Notes: generated from the letters alone by a model not told the origin. Shown: positions 47,897-58,261, counted from the stretch's first letter. The stretch: 64,000 bases of DNA from Mucilaginibacter sp. (GCA_028288305.1 JAQBOA010000036.1:62001-126000), one strand, 5' to 3'. A program made the numbers and translations.

Positions 47897-48444
47897 AGCA
47901 AACTGATCTGTTCTCTTACAATAATTACCCGTATAATTCAGGCGGAAACCCTGTTAAAAGATTTTTATGGTATTATGTAAATGCCTTGGTTTTCAAATCA
48001 AGCTTGTTTCCTTTTTATGCCTTTAAAATTTTTTTGCTAAGATTATTCGGAGCTAAAATTGGTAGAGAAGTAGAAATTAAACCTTGCGTAAATATTAAAT
48101 ATCCCTGGTGGCTTACCATTGGAAACGAAGTATGGATTGGTGAAAATGTCTGGATAGATTGCCTGGTACCAATTACTATTGGCAATAACGTATGTATTTC
48201 GCAGGGAGCCGTTTTACTTACCGGAAGTCACAACTATAAAAAACCCTCTTTTGACCTGATAACAAAAGAAGTAATATTGGAAGATGGCGTATGGATTGGC
48301 GCTTTTGCTATAATAAATGCAGGTGTAATGGCCGCTTCTCATGCGGTATTAACCAGCGGGTCAGTTGCAACAAAAAATTTGGAAGCGTATTCTATCTACC
48401 AGGGAAATCCTGCAGTGAAAATTCGATCCAGAATTATTGATTAA
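47893..48444 (+). CDS. WcaF-like hexapeptide acetyltransferase
   Basis: A 183-residue left-handed beta-helix enzyme of the colanic acid acetyltransferase WcaF type: GAKIGREVEIKPCVNIKYPW, NEVWIGENVWID, ITIGNNVCISQGAVLLTGSH with the active-site type His, and YQGNPAVKIR. It acetylates a sugar in the cytosol. It overlaps the preceding gene by 4 bases. Confidence 0.9.
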   Translation: MKQTDLFSYNNYPYNSGGNPVKRFLWYYVNALVFKSSLFPFYAFKIFLLRLFGAKIGREVEIKPCVNIKYPWWLTIGNEVWIGENVWIDCLVPITIGNNVCISQGAVLLTGSHNYKKPSFDLITKEVILEDGVWIGAFAIINAGVMAASHAVLTSGSVATKNLEAYSIYQGNPAVKIRSRIID

Positions 48445-48454
48445 ACTATTTTGA

Positions 48455-50023
48455 ATGTATTTGAAGAAAAAGAACTTTTATAAAATTATTCTTTGGGTTG
48501 TAGGGGTAGTGGTGTTAATAATGGGCATAGCACTGTTTTTTATTCCCCCTGCACTTTTTCCCGATCCAAGTATGGGTTTCCAGGTGTTAAGACATATGAG
48601 TTTGGGAGGCGGCTTTAATGTTTTTACAAGTCCTGACCAAAGCGATATTTCACAGAACTATAATGAATTTTTAACCTGGTGGTCGCCAGGACAATACCTT
48701 ATACCAGGTTTCTTTAAATTAATAGCTAATGTGAACCTGGGTAGGGCGATAGCTATAACTGTCACTATCGCTCAATTATTTGGCTTGGCAGGTTTTTATT
48801 TCTTTTTCAAAAAAATTGGTTTTACACCATTTATATCAGCTGTTAGTGTAGTATTTATTGCTTGCCAGCAGGCATTTGTTGTTCCATATGTTTTTTATAA
48901 TGGCGGCGAAGTATTGCTTTTTGCATTTGAAGGCTGGTTTTTATACGGTTGTATTGTCCTTCAAAAACCAGGGGTTAAACTGGCATTATTTGTACTGCTT
49001 TGCGGTTGGATCGGCTTCTTTTTAAAATCCTCCTTTATATGGATATACGTTGCCGGGATATGCTGTTTATGGATCAGGTTATCATTAGATCATCAGGGAG
49101 TTTGGGAATGGATAAAAAAAGGAGTATGGATTGCGATACCAGCAATAGTATCACTGGTATGCATTTATGTATTTTTCCTGTCAAAGGGACAAAACCCTGC
49201 TTCCGCCTCAAACGACTTAAAATTAACATTTAAAACATTTGGCTTCCCTCTGGCTTCACCCATACTTTCAGGCTTTTCTGTTGATGACCTGGTTCATGGC
49301 TTAATCTATCATACCGGGAAACCAATGTTCAATCCGGAATGGAGCATAATTGTTTTGATATTGCTTGCCTTTTTAAGCTTACTCTTAATTATCAGCTTAA
49401 TGAGGTTTGTGCCAAATAAAAATTATAGGATAGTTTTGCTTGTTTTTTATTGCGTTGCCTTGTTGTTTTTTGGGGTTGCTTATTTAAGGCAGCTTAACAT
49501 TTCGTACGAGGCAAGGCACTTTCGAATAATTGGCCTTTTAATTACACCTGGGGTTATTTATTTAGTTAGCACGTTTAAACAGGCGTATAAATTTATTTTC
49601 GCCCTTTTATTTACAGGAATAGCAGTAACGAGTATACTCTACGTGGTAAAAGGATATCAAATAAACAGCCGGAATGCAAGAGGAATTACAGGCATAACTC
49701 AACCGAATATTGATCAGCCGTCCTTAAATTATATCATGAAGCTCGACAAGGAAAACAGAAATGCCGTTTTTGCTTTTATAGGCGATGATATAGGACTGGA
49801 AATTGCCAATAACAGAATTATCACGCTACAACCAATTGGTGAAGATCTTAAAATCGATACAGATGATTACGGGTACGAGGGACATGCTGGGCCGCTATAT
49901 ATCGTATTGCCTGCAAATTATGCCGGACCCAAAGAGAGAATGATAATGAACTCGTTTCCCGGATATAAAGGATTTACCCTAACGTTACTTAGCGATAAAT
50001 ACGCGCTCTATTCGGCAAAATGA
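48455..50023 (+). CDS. Membrane protein, probable GT-C type glycosyltransferase
   Basis: A 522-residue protein with about ten helices. The first periplasmic loop (MGFQVLRHMS...WWSPGQYLIPGF) and overall layout resemble ArnT/PMT-type GT-C enzymes that use polyprenyl-phosphate sugars at the periplasmic face, but the diagnostic DE/DD motif is not obvious, so this is tentative. It is the last gene of the locus. Confidence 0.5.
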   Translation: MYLKKKNFYKIILWVVGVVVLIMGIALFFIPPALFPDPSMGFQVLRHMSLGGGFNVFTSPDQSDISQNYNEFLTWWSPGQYLIPGFFKLIANVNLGRAIAITVTIAQLFGLAGFYFFFKKIGFTPFISAVSVVFIACQQAFVVPYVFYNGGEVLLFAFEGWFLYGCIVLQKPGVKLALFVLLCGWIGFFLKSSFIWIYVAGICCLWIRLSLDHQGVWEWIKKGVWIAIPAIVSLVCIYVFFLSKGQNPASASNDLKLTFKTFGFPLASPILSGFSVDDLVHGLIYHTGKPMFNPEWSIIVLILLAFLSLLLIISLMRFVPNKNYRIVLLVFYCVALLFFGVAYLRQLNISYEARHFRIIGLLITPGVIYLVSTFKQAYKFIFALLFTGIAVTSILYVVKGYQINSRNARGITGITQPNIDQPSLNYIMKLDKENRNAVFAFIGDDIGLEIANNRIITLQPIGEDLKIDTDDYGYEGHAGPLYIVLPANYAGPKERMIMNSFPGYKGFTLTLLSDKYALYSAK

Positions 50024-50098
50024 AAGACTGACGAACAATTTAGTTGATTAACTTTAAATATGTTTAATTTATTACGCTTCAACATAATCAACTACTCA

Positions 50099-51106
50099 CT
50101 ATTCAACTGGTTTATTGATAGCTTTCCACAGCATATCTTTTAGCTCATCAATATTTTTTTGAGCAACAGATGAGATGAAAATTGAAGGGACGTCCGCCGG
50201 AAGTTCCTTTTTCATTTCAGCTTGCAGCTCATTATCCAACAAGTCAGATTTGGTTATGGCCAGCACTCTTGGCTTATGTATTAATTCGGGATTATACTCT
50301 TTTAATTCATGGAGTAGTATCTGGTATTCTTCTTTTATAGTGCGGGTGGTATCGGCAGGTACCATAAATAACAGTACGGAGTTGCGTTCAATATGGCGCA
50401 GGAACCTAAATCCTAAACCTTTTCCTTGTGATGCACCCTCAATAATTCCGGGTATATCAGCCATTACGAAAGATTTTGAACCCCGGTATGCTACTATCCC
50501 CAAATTAGGAACTATGGTAGTAAAGGCATAGTCAGCAATCTCCGGCTTGGCTGCTGATACTACAGATAGCAAGGTGGATTTTCCTGCATTTGGGAAACCT
50601 ACCAGTCCAACGTCGGCTAGTATTTTTAATTCCAACACGTTCCATTCTTCTTTACCATCTTCGCCAGGCTGAGAAAAGCGTGGAGTTTGAAGCGTGGGTG
50701 TTTTAAAATGCCAGTTCCCTAATCCTCCTCTTCCGCCATCAGTAAGTATTTTCGTTTCTCCATCGGCAGTTATCTCAAATAAGGTCTCACCAGTCTCCGC
50801 ATTTTTAGCGATAGTACCTAAGGGCACTTCTAAAATTTCATCCCGGCCTGTTTTTCCCGATTTAAGCGAACTTCCTCCTGATTCACCATCTCCGGCTATT
50901 ACATGCTTACGAAATTTAAGGTGTAACAAGGTCCATAACTGAGCATTCCCTTTTACTATAACATGCCCTCCGCGACCGCCATCCCCACCATCAGGACCAC
51001 CCTTAGCAGTAAACTTATCCCTATGTAAGTGGGAAGAGCCAGCACCTCCGTGACCAGAGCGGCAACATATCTTCACATAATCAACAAAATTTGAACCTTG
51101 AGACAT
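50099..51106 (-). CDS. obgE: GTPase Obg/CgtA
   Basis: A 335-residue cytosolic GTPase needed for large ribosomal subunit assembly. The glycine-rich Obg domain is at the N-terminus ([30 protein letters not shown]). The G domain has [11 protein letters not shown], a DIPG motif ([10 protein letters not shown]) and TKSD. Length is that of the short form without the C-terminal OCT domain. Convergent with the preceding plus-strand gene. Confidence 0.96.
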   Translation of the reverse strand: MSQGSNFVDYVKICCRSGHGGAGSSHLHRDKFTAKGGPDGGDGGRGGHVIVKGNAQLWTLLHLKFRKHVIAGDGESGGSSLKSGKTGRDEILEVPLGTIAKNAETGETLFEITADGETKILTDGGRGGLGNWHFKTPTLQTPRFSQPGEDGKEEWNVLELKILADVGLVGFPNAGKSTLLSVVSAAKPEIADYAFTTIVPNLGIVAYRGSKSFVMADIPGIIEGASQGKGLGFRFLRHIERNSVLLFMVPADTTRTIKEEYQILLHELKEYNPELIHKPRVLAITKSDLLDNELQAEMKKELPADVPSIFISSVAQKNIDELKDMLWKAINKPVE

Positions 51107-51110
51107 TTTT

Positions 51111-51195
51111 ATTTCGGATTTCGAAATTTCAATTTCGGATTTATTTTATTTCGGATGTCCAAATCCTTACAAATTCGAAATCGAACATCCGAAAT
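51111..51195. repeat. Repeated ATTTCGGAT motif between adk and obg
   Basis: ATTTCGGAT occurs three times in direct orientation (51111, 51132, 51148) and once inverted (51187-51195) in the 97-bp gap between the obg start and the adk stop. It resembles the short intergenic repeats seen at 53596 and 55331 in kind, not in sequence. Confidence 0.55.
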
Positions 51196-51203
51196 CTGAA
51201 ATT

Positions 51204-51776
51204 CTAATAAGAGCCTATGACATTACTGATACCATCAAATATTTCGCCAACCGATCCGATACCGTTAATGCTTTTAAATTTATTTTGATTTTTATAAAAT
51301 CCGGCAACGGGAGCTGTTTTATCATTATATTCTTTGATGCGCTTGCGGATAACCTCGGGGTTTGCATCATCCGGACGCCCTGAGTCTTTGCCTCTTAATA
51401 AAAGCCTTTTTTCCAGTTCGTCATCATTAACCTCAAGCGCTATCATGACTGATATAGGTGCATTTTTACTTTCAAGCAATTTATCCAAAGCTTCTGCCTG
51501 TGCTACTGTACGCGGGAAACCATCAAAAATAAAACCTTTTGCATCTCTATTTGCATCCAGCTTATGGCTAATCATGCCAATAACTACCTCATCAGGAACT
51601 AGTATGCCATGATCCATCAGCTTCTTTGCTTCCAAGCCAAGTTCAGTGCCTTGTGTAATTTCACTTCGCAGCAAGTCGCCGGTTGATAAATGGATCAAAC
51701 CGTATTTCTCTATAAGTTTTTGTGACTGGGTTCCTTTCCCGGCTCCGGGAGGACCAAACAATACCAGGTTCAGCAT
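51204..51776 (-). CDS. adk: Adenylate kinase
   Basis: A 190-residue enzyme interconverting ATP+AMP and ADP. The P-loop FGPPGAGKGTQS is at residues 6-17, the AMP site STGDLLRSEI follows, then FDGFPRTVAQAEAL. No zinc-finger LID is visible (short-LID form). It is downstream of obg's 5' side and upstream of the obg gene on the same strand. Confidence 0.97.
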   Translation of the reverse strand: MLNLVLFGPPGAGKGTQSQKLIEKYGLIHLSTGDLLRSEITQGTELGLEAKKLMDHGILVPDEVVIGMISHKLDANRDAKGFIFDGFPRTVAQAEALDKLLESKNAPISVMIALEVNDDELEKRLLLRGKDSGRPDDANPEVIRKRIKEYNDKTAPVAGFYKNQNKFKSINGIGSVGEIFDGISNVIGSY

Positions 51777-51793
51777 CTATATTATCAAATTAA

Positions 51794-51822
51794 AAGCCTT
51801 TCAGTACTATACAGAAAGGCTT
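51794..51822 (-). terminator. Rho-independent terminator of the tRNA-Arg transcript
   Basis: A perfect 9-bp stem (AAGCCTTTC with GAAAGGCTT) around an 11-nt loop. On the minus strand it is followed by TTTTAATTT, about 94 bases past the tRNA and 18 bases before the adk start. On the plus strand it is followed by T residues as well, so it might work in both directions. Confidence 0.6.
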
Positions 51823-51915
51823 GCTTTTTTGTGTTGTTCCACAAATGCTAACTTTGGTCCTGAATCTAAACTCGTAAAGTCAAAAAATGACTAAATGACC
51901 AATGACTAACACAAG

Positions 51916-51989
51916 TGCACTTGAAGGGAGTCGAACCCCTAACCTCCTGATCCGTAGTCAGGTGCTCTATCCAATTGAGCTACAAGTGC
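51916..51989 (-). tRNA. tRNA-Arg (anticodon ACG)
   Basis: On the minus strand a full cloverleaf is seen: acceptor GCACTTG with CAAGTGC, D arm GCTC/GAGC, anticodon stem CCTGA/TCAGG with loop CTACGGA, so anticodon ACG, and T arm with TTCGACT. The discriminator base is A. No CCA is encoded. The 7-bp variable region gives a 74-nt molecule including the discriminator. Confidence 0.95.
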
Positions 51990-52005
51990 TTTTTAAAACG
52001 GATTG

Positions 52006-52036
52006 CAAAAATAGGATTTCTTTTTTATAGTACAAA
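52006..52036 (-). promoter_or_regulatory. Promoter of tRNA-Arg
   Basis: On the minus strand TTTG (52033-52036) and TATTTTTG (52006-52013) are separated by 19 bases, a full match to the Bacteroidota promoter (TTTG, 19-21 bp, TAnnTTTG). The predicted start point is about 10 bases before the tRNA 5' end. Confidence 0.7.
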
Positions 52037-52043
52037 TTTAAAT

Positions 52044-52505
52044 TTACTTTACCGCTGCGGCTATCGCATTAAAATTGGGCAGATCAGTCGCTACTTCAAG
52101 CACCTCAGCATATATAATGTTTTGATTTTCATCTATAACGAAAGCAGCACGCTTTGAAACGCCTTTCAGCCCCAAAACAAATTCCTCATAAAAACACCCA
52201 TAGACTTTTGAAACTTCCTTGTTAAAATCCGAAAGCAACTCAAACTGGTAATTGTTCTCTTCTTTAAACTTTGCAAGTGTAAAGGGTGAATCAACTGATA
52301 TACCTAATATCACAGCATTTAATCCGTCATAATAGCCAAAATTATCGCGCATGGTACATAATTGAGTTGTACATATGCTGGTAAATGCCATCGGGAAAAA
52401 ATGGAGAATTACTTTTTTACCTTTAAAATCAGATAAAGAAACTTCTTTTCGTGCTGTTGATACTAATGTAAATTGTGGTGCAGGCGAGCCTGGTTGTAAT
52501 GACAT
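52044..52505 (-). CDS. Peroxiredoxin (BCP/PrxQ-AhpE type)
   Basis: A 153-residue thiol peroxidase that reduces hydroperoxides with electrons from thioredoxin. The peroxidatic site is FPMAFTSICTTQLC, in which a second Cys five residues after the first can act as the resolving residue, as in PrxQ. An N-terminal thioredoxin-like strand and the C-terminal domain are present. Its stop faces the tRNA promoter. Confidence 0.92.
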   Translation of the reverse strand: MSLQPGSPAPQFTLVSTARKEVSLSDFKGKKVILHFFPMAFTSICTTQLCTMRDNFGYYDGLNAVILGISVDSPFTLAKFKEENNYQFELLSDFNKEVSKVYGCFYEEFVLGLKGVSKRAAFVIDENQNIIYAEVLEVATDLPNFNAIAAAVK

Positions 52506-52604
52506 GAATTTGTTTTTAACAAATAAAAAACATTTAATCCATTGTTAATGGTTAACTCTATAATTATAAAGTCAATTTTATGTTAATGCTGATATATTAG
52601 CCCA

Positions 52605-53588
52605 ATGAAAGCGATAGTAATAACCCACCCCGGAGGCCCGGAAGTTTTACAAATGGTTGAAAGGCCAATCCCGGAATATTCAGCAAATGAAGTACTGGTA
52701 AAAGTTGCTGCCGCAGGTATTAACCGGCCGGATGTATCCCAGCGCAAGGGCCACTACCCGCCGCCGCCAGGAGCATCGCCGGATATTCCCGGACTTGAAA
52801 TTGCCGGAACTGTAATTGAAGTCGGAGTCGATGTTACCCGCTGGAAAATAGGCGACAAAATCTGCGCCCTGGTAACAGGGGGTGGCTATGCCGAATATTG
52901 CAACGTTCCCGAAGGACAATGCCTGCCCATACCGGGCAGTCTTACATTCATTGAAGCCGCTTCTTTGCCCGAGACGTTTTTTACCGTTTGGAGCAATGTG
53001 TTTGATCGCGGCGCTTTAAAAAGGGGCGAAAGCCTGCTGGTTCATGGTGGATCGAGTGGGATTGGTGTTGCCGCAATTCAAATGGCAAAAGCTTTAGGCT
53101 GTATAGTATACGTAACAGCGGGCACAGAAGAAAAATGCCGGTTTTGCGAAAGTTTAGGCGTGGCAAAAGCCATCAACTATAAAACAGAAAACTTCGCAGA
53201 AGTTATAAAACAAATTACCGCCGGAAAAGGCGTAGATGTAATTTTAGATATGATAGGCGGAGATTATACCTCCAACAATATAAAATCATTAGCTTACGAT
53301 GGTCGTCTGGTTTTGATTAACATGATGATGGGAAAGGATGTGCACGTTGATCTTTCTTTAGTGATGATGAAAAGATTAATCATAACCGGCTCAACACTCC
53401 GTTCAAGAGATACCACTTTTAAAGCGGCTATCGCCCAAAAGCTTGAAAAAAATATTTGGCCGCTGTTGGCATCCGGACAAATTAAGCCAATAATAAACAA
53501 GGTTTTCCCGGCCAGCGAAGCTTCAGCAGCACATCGGTTAATGGAAAGCAGTGAGCATATCGGGAAGATTGTGTTGAGTTTTGAGTAG
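52605..53588 (+). CDS. NAD(P)H:quinone oxidoreductase (zinc-independent MDR, PIG3-like)
   Basis: A 327-residue medium-chain dehydrogenase. The substrate domain has INRPDVSQRKGHYPPPPG, and the NADPH site is LLVHGGSSGIGVAAIQMAKALG. The catalytic-zinc Cys is absent, as in quinone reductases. Close to PIG3/QOR enzymes, which reduce quinones or enones. It is divergent from the peroxiredoxin. Confidence 0.9.
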   Translation: MKAIVITHPGGPEVLQMVERPIPEYSANEVLVKVAAAGINRPDVSQRKGHYPPPPGASPDIPGLEIAGTVIEVGVDVTRWKIGDKICALVTGGGYAEYCNVPEGQCLPIPGSLTFIEAASLPETFFTVWSNVFDRGALKRGESLLVHGGSSGIGVAAIQMAKALGCIVYVTAGTEEKCRFCESLGVAKAINYKTENFAEVIKQITAGKGVDVILDMIGGDYTSNNIKSLAYDGRLVLINMMMGKDVHVDLSLVMMKRLIITGSTLRSRDTTFKAAIAQKLEKNIWPLLASGQIKPIINKVFPASEASAAHRLMESSEHIGKIVLSFE

Positions 53589-53595
53589 GAGTTTT

Positions 53596-53690
53596 GTCCA
53601 TAGCCCATGGTCGATAGTCCATAGGTCTATTGAAATAAAATAATAATTGCACCCAGTTTAACCATGGTCTATCGACCATCGACCATGGAC
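53596..53690. repeat. Inverted repeat (CCATGGTCGAT family) before atpD
   Basis: Arms at 53596-53616 and 53669-53690 are imperfect inverted copies (about four in five positions match) containing CCATGGTC and CGACCATGG. They surround a 52-bp spacer just after the quinone oxidoreductase stop, and may act as a terminator-like or REP-like element. Confidence 0.6.
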
Positions 53691-53722
53691 TAAAAAGCGA
53701 ATGCAAATTTCTTAAACTCCGA

Positions 53723-53753
53723 TTTTAATATTTGCTTATAAATCTTAACTTTG
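53723..53753 (+). promoter_or_regulatory. Promoter of atpD-atpC
   Basis: TAACTTTG at 53746-53753 matches TAnnTTTG, with TTTT at 53723-53726 (one mismatch to TTTG) 19 bases upstream. The start codon of atpD is 75 bases downstream. Confidence 0.55.
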
Positions 53754-53782
53754 CGCCTCTGAAATGGCACAGGCTTATTTAG

Positions 53783-55330
<1,548 letters not shown>

Positions 55331-55333
<3 letters not shown>

Positions 55334-55421
55334 TATTGAGTATTTAGTAGCAAGTAGCAAGACGTTTTTCTTGATACCAGCGACTTGATACTAAATACTA
55401 ACGACTTGATACTGAATACTA
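55331..55421. repeat. Tandem and inverted repeat between atpD and atpC
   Basis: CGACTTGATACTAAATACTA at 55381-55400 recurs at 55402-55421 with one mismatch, a tandem pair with a 21-bp period. An imperfect inverted copy (TAGTATTGAGTATTTAGTA) starts at 55331. It fills most of the 100-bp gap. Confidence 0.65.
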
Positions 55422-55433
55422 TATACTAAAGAA

Positions 55434-55685
55434 ATGACATTAGAAATTCTTACTCCCGATAAAACACTTTTCGAAGGCGAGGCTACCTCGGTAACCCTTC
55501 CGGGTACATTGGGATTTTTTGAAATACTGAACAACCACGCGCCCATCATTTCTACTTTGGAAGATGGCAAGGTAACTGTACGCGGCGGTTCAGCAAAAGA
55601 AGATACCTTTTTTATAAAAGGCGGCGTTGTTGAAGCATCACACAACAAAGTTGTTATTTTAGCAGAAGGCGTACTTCAGAAATAA
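55434..55685 (+). CDS. atpC: ATP synthase F1 subunit epsilon (short form)
   Basis: An 83-residue epsilon subunit consisting only of the N-terminal beta-sandwich (LEILTPDKTLFEGEATSVTL, PGTLGFFEILNNHAPI). The C-terminal helical hairpin that regulates F1 in other bacteria is missing, as in other Bacteroidota. It is separated from atpD by a repeat. Confidence 0.95.
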   Translation: MTLEILTPDKTLFEGEATSVTLPGTLGFFEILNNHAPIISTLEDGKVTVRGGSAKEDTFFIKGGVVEASHNKVVILAEGVLQK

Positions 55686-55715
55686 ATTCTCTTTCCCATA
55701 TATTGAAATTTAAGG

Positions 55716-55748
55716 ATCCCTGGCTTATGGCCGGGGATTTTTGTTTAG
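55716..55748 (+). terminator. Rho-independent terminator after atpC
   Basis: A 9-bp stem (ATCCCTGGC with GCCGGGGAT, one G-T wobble) with a 5-nt loop, followed by TTTTTGTTT. It is 31 bases after the atpC stop. Confidence 0.85.
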
Positions 55749-55759
55749 ACTCACCAACC

Positions 55760-55896
55760 ATGTCATTGCGCGGAGGAACGACCAAGCAATTGCGTGCTAT
55801 ACAGAGCAGCCACATAGAATATCTTTGTTTGCACCGTCATTTATAGGATTTCAGGATGACAGGATAAGCTTTAATCGCTTGGTCAGGCCGTCATGG
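55760..55896. repeat. Palindromic REP/MITE-like intergenic element
   Basis: Two inverted arms, GACCAAGCAATTG at 55780-55792 and TTTAATCGCTTGGTC at 55870-55884, are flanked by TGTCATTGCGCGGAGGAACG-like sequence. This looks like the GTCATTGCGAGGAGGAACG family of dispersed repeats I know from related Bacteroidota. The copy is degenerate. The rest of the gap, 55897-56178, holds only the hairpin at 56024. Confidence 0.55.
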
Positions 55897-56023
55897 CTCA
55901 GATAACCTTTGTTATTGCATGGATTTCTTATGCTACCCCATAAAAGCTGAAATTCATCTTCAGCCTTAAATTCCCCCTGTTAGGTTAATAAACTACTATC
56001 GAGCAGTACACAACATTTTGATA

Positions 56024-56049
56024 AAACCCTATCAAAATGATAGCCCGAA
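56024..56049. promoter_or_regulatory. Perfect palindrome upstream of the kdp region
   Basis: CATTTTGATA and TATCAAAATG form a perfect 10-bp stem around a 6-nt loop, 130 bases before the first mini gene. It is a candidate operator or RNA hairpin for kdp regulation. No T run follows. Confidence 0.4.
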
Positions 56050-56178
56050 ATTAGCAATCGAAGCGATGAATTTTTCATTACCACCAACATAATACCATAA
56101 TTATAAGCCACTTACGAATATTAGGCTATTTGTGGCACTGGCTTGGTATATGGCCTGGAAATCATTTACTAATAGTTT

Positions 56179-56298
56179 ATGAAAAGGCATCAGTTGAAAT
56201 ATACACTAAAAGAAATAATCACCATTGTGTTCATCTGGTTATTTGCAATCGCAATGCTTTACATAGTGTATTTGAAAATCAAAATGCTTTACCTCTAA
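56179..56298 (+). CDS. Small single-pass membrane protein upstream of kdpF
   Basis: An open frame of 39 codons from ATG to TAA. After a basic N-terminus (MKRHQLKYTLK) residues 12-32 form one strongly hydrophobic helix (IITIVFIWLFAIAMLYIVYL). Not a family I can name. Its position, in the same strand and spacing as the next mini gene and kdpF, suggests a Kdp-associated small subunit or a leader peptide, which would need expression data. Confidence 0.5.
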   Translation: MKRHQLKYTLKEIITIVFIWLFAIAMLYIVYLKIKMLYL

Positions 56299-56334
56299 TA
56301 TTTATATAGTTCAAACACTAAAACCAAATCAAAA

Positions 56335-56427
56335 ATGGATGTAATACTCACAATCGCTTATGTACTATCGTTCATAGTCATATTCTGGATATTTTTTAAA
56401 ACAGTTAATTACTTCGAAAAAATCTAA
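56335..56427 (+). CDS. Small single-pass membrane protein upstream of kdpF
   Basis: A 30-codon frame, almost all hydrophobic between residues 2 and 22 (DVILTIAYVLSFIVIFWIFF) with a charged tail. It is 5 bases upstream of kdpF and likely cotranscribed. It is KdpF-like in size and topology but has no KdpF tail motif. Confidence 0.55.
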   Translation: MDVILTIAYVLSFIVIFWIFFKTVNYFEKI

Positions 56428-56432
56428 TCATC

Positions 56433-56510
56433 ATGCTGGCATTATTCATCGTAGCAATCGCCGTATTTTTTTATATGGTTTATGTGCTTCTCAAACCCGA
56501 AAAATTTTAA
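56433..56510 (+). CDS. kdpF: Potassium-transporting ATPase subunit KdpF
   Basis: A 25-residue single-helix peptide (LALFIVAIAVFFYMVYVLL followed by KPEKF), closely matching known KdpF, which stabilises the KdpABC complex in the membrane. It is 21 bases before kdpA. Confidence 0.85.
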   Translation: MLALFIVAIAVFFYMVYVLLKPEKF

Positions 56511-56531
56511 TCACAATCAAACAATCAAATC

Positions 56532-58247
56532 ATGAATACTGAATATATTGGTATTGTTTTTATGTACCTGGCAACCATCGCCCTCGCAATACCACTGGGC
56601 AAATACATTGCTAAGGTATTTAAAGGAGAAAAAACCTGGCTGGGCTTTATGGCCCCGCTGGAAAAGCTGATCTTTAAGTTCAGCGGCATTGACCCTAACC
56701 GGGAAATGAACTGGAAACAGCATTTAAAAGCATTGTTAACCGTTAACTTGTTATGGTTATTCTATGCCTTCTTCTGTTTGCTGTTTCAAGGTCATTTACC
56801 TCTAAACCCAGACAATAATCCTAATCAAACTCCTGACCTCGCTTTTAATACCGCATTGAGTTTTGTAACCAACACCAACCTGCAGGATTATTCGGGCGAA
56901 TCAGGCGCAACTTACTACACACAATTATTTGTGTTTATGTTCCTGCATTTTGTAAGTGCTGCAACAGGTATAGCTGCTATGATGGTGGTGTTTAAAGCTA
57001 TGAAGGACAAAATAACCGACAAGCTGGGTAACTTCTGGGATTTTTTAGTAAAATCAATCACCAGGTTATTGTTGCCTATAAGCTTTGTAATAGCTGTTAT
57101 TTTAGCCTTTAATGGCACCCCAACCAGCTATAAGGGAAAAGACACTGTAATCACCCTGCAGGGTGATACCGTCCATGTTTCGCGCGGACCGGCAGCTGCC
57201 ATGATCGCTATAAAACAAGCCGGCACCAACGGCGGCGGATGGTTTGGCGTAAATTCAGCGCACCCATTTGAAAACCCAAATTACCTCACCAACATTGTTG
57301 AGAATATCAGCATTATCCTTATTTCTATTTCGCTGGTATTTGCATTGGGTTACTACCTTAATAAAAAGAAACTGGCGTGGGTTATTTTCGGTGTGATGAC
57401 GGTGGGTTTTCTTATTATGATATTCCCATCGGTAAGCGCCGAAGTTAACGGAAACCCAGCCATTGCGCATTTGGGTATCAGTCAGCCCGGCGGCTCAATG
57501 GAGGGCAAGGAAGTTCGTTTCGGACCCGCAGCATCAGCCTATTGGGGGATAACTACTACGGTAACATCCAATGGTTCAGTAAATGCTATGCATGATAGCA
57601 TGATGCCGGTGTCGGGCATGGCACAAATGTTTGATATGATGATCAATGCCTTTTACGGAGGCGTGGGAGTTGGCTATCTTAACTTCTACATATTTATGAT
57701 CATCGCCGTATTTATATCCGGCCTTATGGTGGGGCGTACCCCTGAGTTTATGGGACGTAAAATTGAAGCGCGCGAAATGAAAATCGCCTCGCTGATTGCT
57801 CTGCTGCATCCCTTTTTAATATTGGTTGGAACAGCTATTGCAACTTATGTGCTTGTTCATTTCCCTAATGCAGGCTGGGCAACCAAACCATCGGCATGGT
57901 TAAACAACCCGGGCTTTCATGGTTTTTCCGAGATGCTGTATCAATATACATCCAGCTCGGCAAATAACGGTTCGGGTTACGGAGGCCTTACAGCCAACAA
58001 TATATTCTGGAATGTGAGTACCGGTTTAGTGATCTTCCTGGGACGTTTCCTGCCAATTATCGGACCGGTTGCTATTGCAGGGATCCTGGCCAACAAAAAG
58101 TTTGTGCCCGAATCTGCAGGAACTTTAAAAACGGATACAGCCACATTTGGCATCATGATATTTGCCGTGATCATTATTGTTGCAGCGCTGTCATTTTTCC
58201 CGGCTTTAACCTTAGGGCCAATTGCCGAACATTTTTCAATTAAATAA
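56532..58247 (+). CDS. kdpA: Potassium-transporting ATPase subunit KdpA
   Basis: The potassium-binding channel-like subunit, 571 residues, about ten helices. The selectivity filter-like loops include [10 protein letters not shown] and [20 protein letters not shown], followed by the third and fourth pore loops further on. Near full family length. Followed by kdpB after 14 bases. Confidence 0.97.
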   Translation: MNTEYIGIVFMYLATIALAIPLGKYIAKVFKGEKTWLGFMAPLEKLIFKFSGIDPNREMNWKQHLKALLTVNLLWLFYAFFCLLFQGHLPLNPDNNPNQTPDLAFNTALSFVTNTNLQDYSGESGATYYTQLFVFMFLHFVSAATGIAAMMVVFKAMKDKITDKLGNFWDFLVKSITRLLLPISFVIAVILAFNGTPTSYKGKDTVITLQGDTVHVSRGPAAAMIAIKQAGTNGGGWFGVNSAHPFENPNYLTNIVENISIILISISLVFALGYYLNKKKLAWVIFGVMTVGFLIMIFPSVSAEVNGNPAIAHLGISQPGGSMEGKEVRFGPAASAYWGITTTVTSNGSVNAMHDSMMPVSGMAQMFDMMINAFYGGVGVGYLNFYIFMIIAVFISGLMVGRTPEFMGRKIEAREMKIASLIALLHPFLILVGTAIATYVLVHFPNAGWATKPSAWLNNPGFHGFSEMLYQYTSSSANNGSGYGGLTANNIFWNVSTGLVIFLGRFLPIIGPVAIAGILANKKFVPESAGTLKTDTATFGIMIFAVIIIVAALSFFPALTLGPIAEHFSIK

Positions 58248-58261
58248 CCATAGAAATTATC

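Noticed and set aside
48455..50023. The last membrane protein as a Wzx flippase
   Set aside because: About ten helices and a large first loop fit a GT-C type better than the 12-14 helix flippase layout.
50041..50094. TAGTTGATTA / TAATCAACTA inverted repeat as a shared terminator of the convergent genes
   Set aside because: The 34-base loop is too long and no T run follows; it may be chance in AT-rich sequence.
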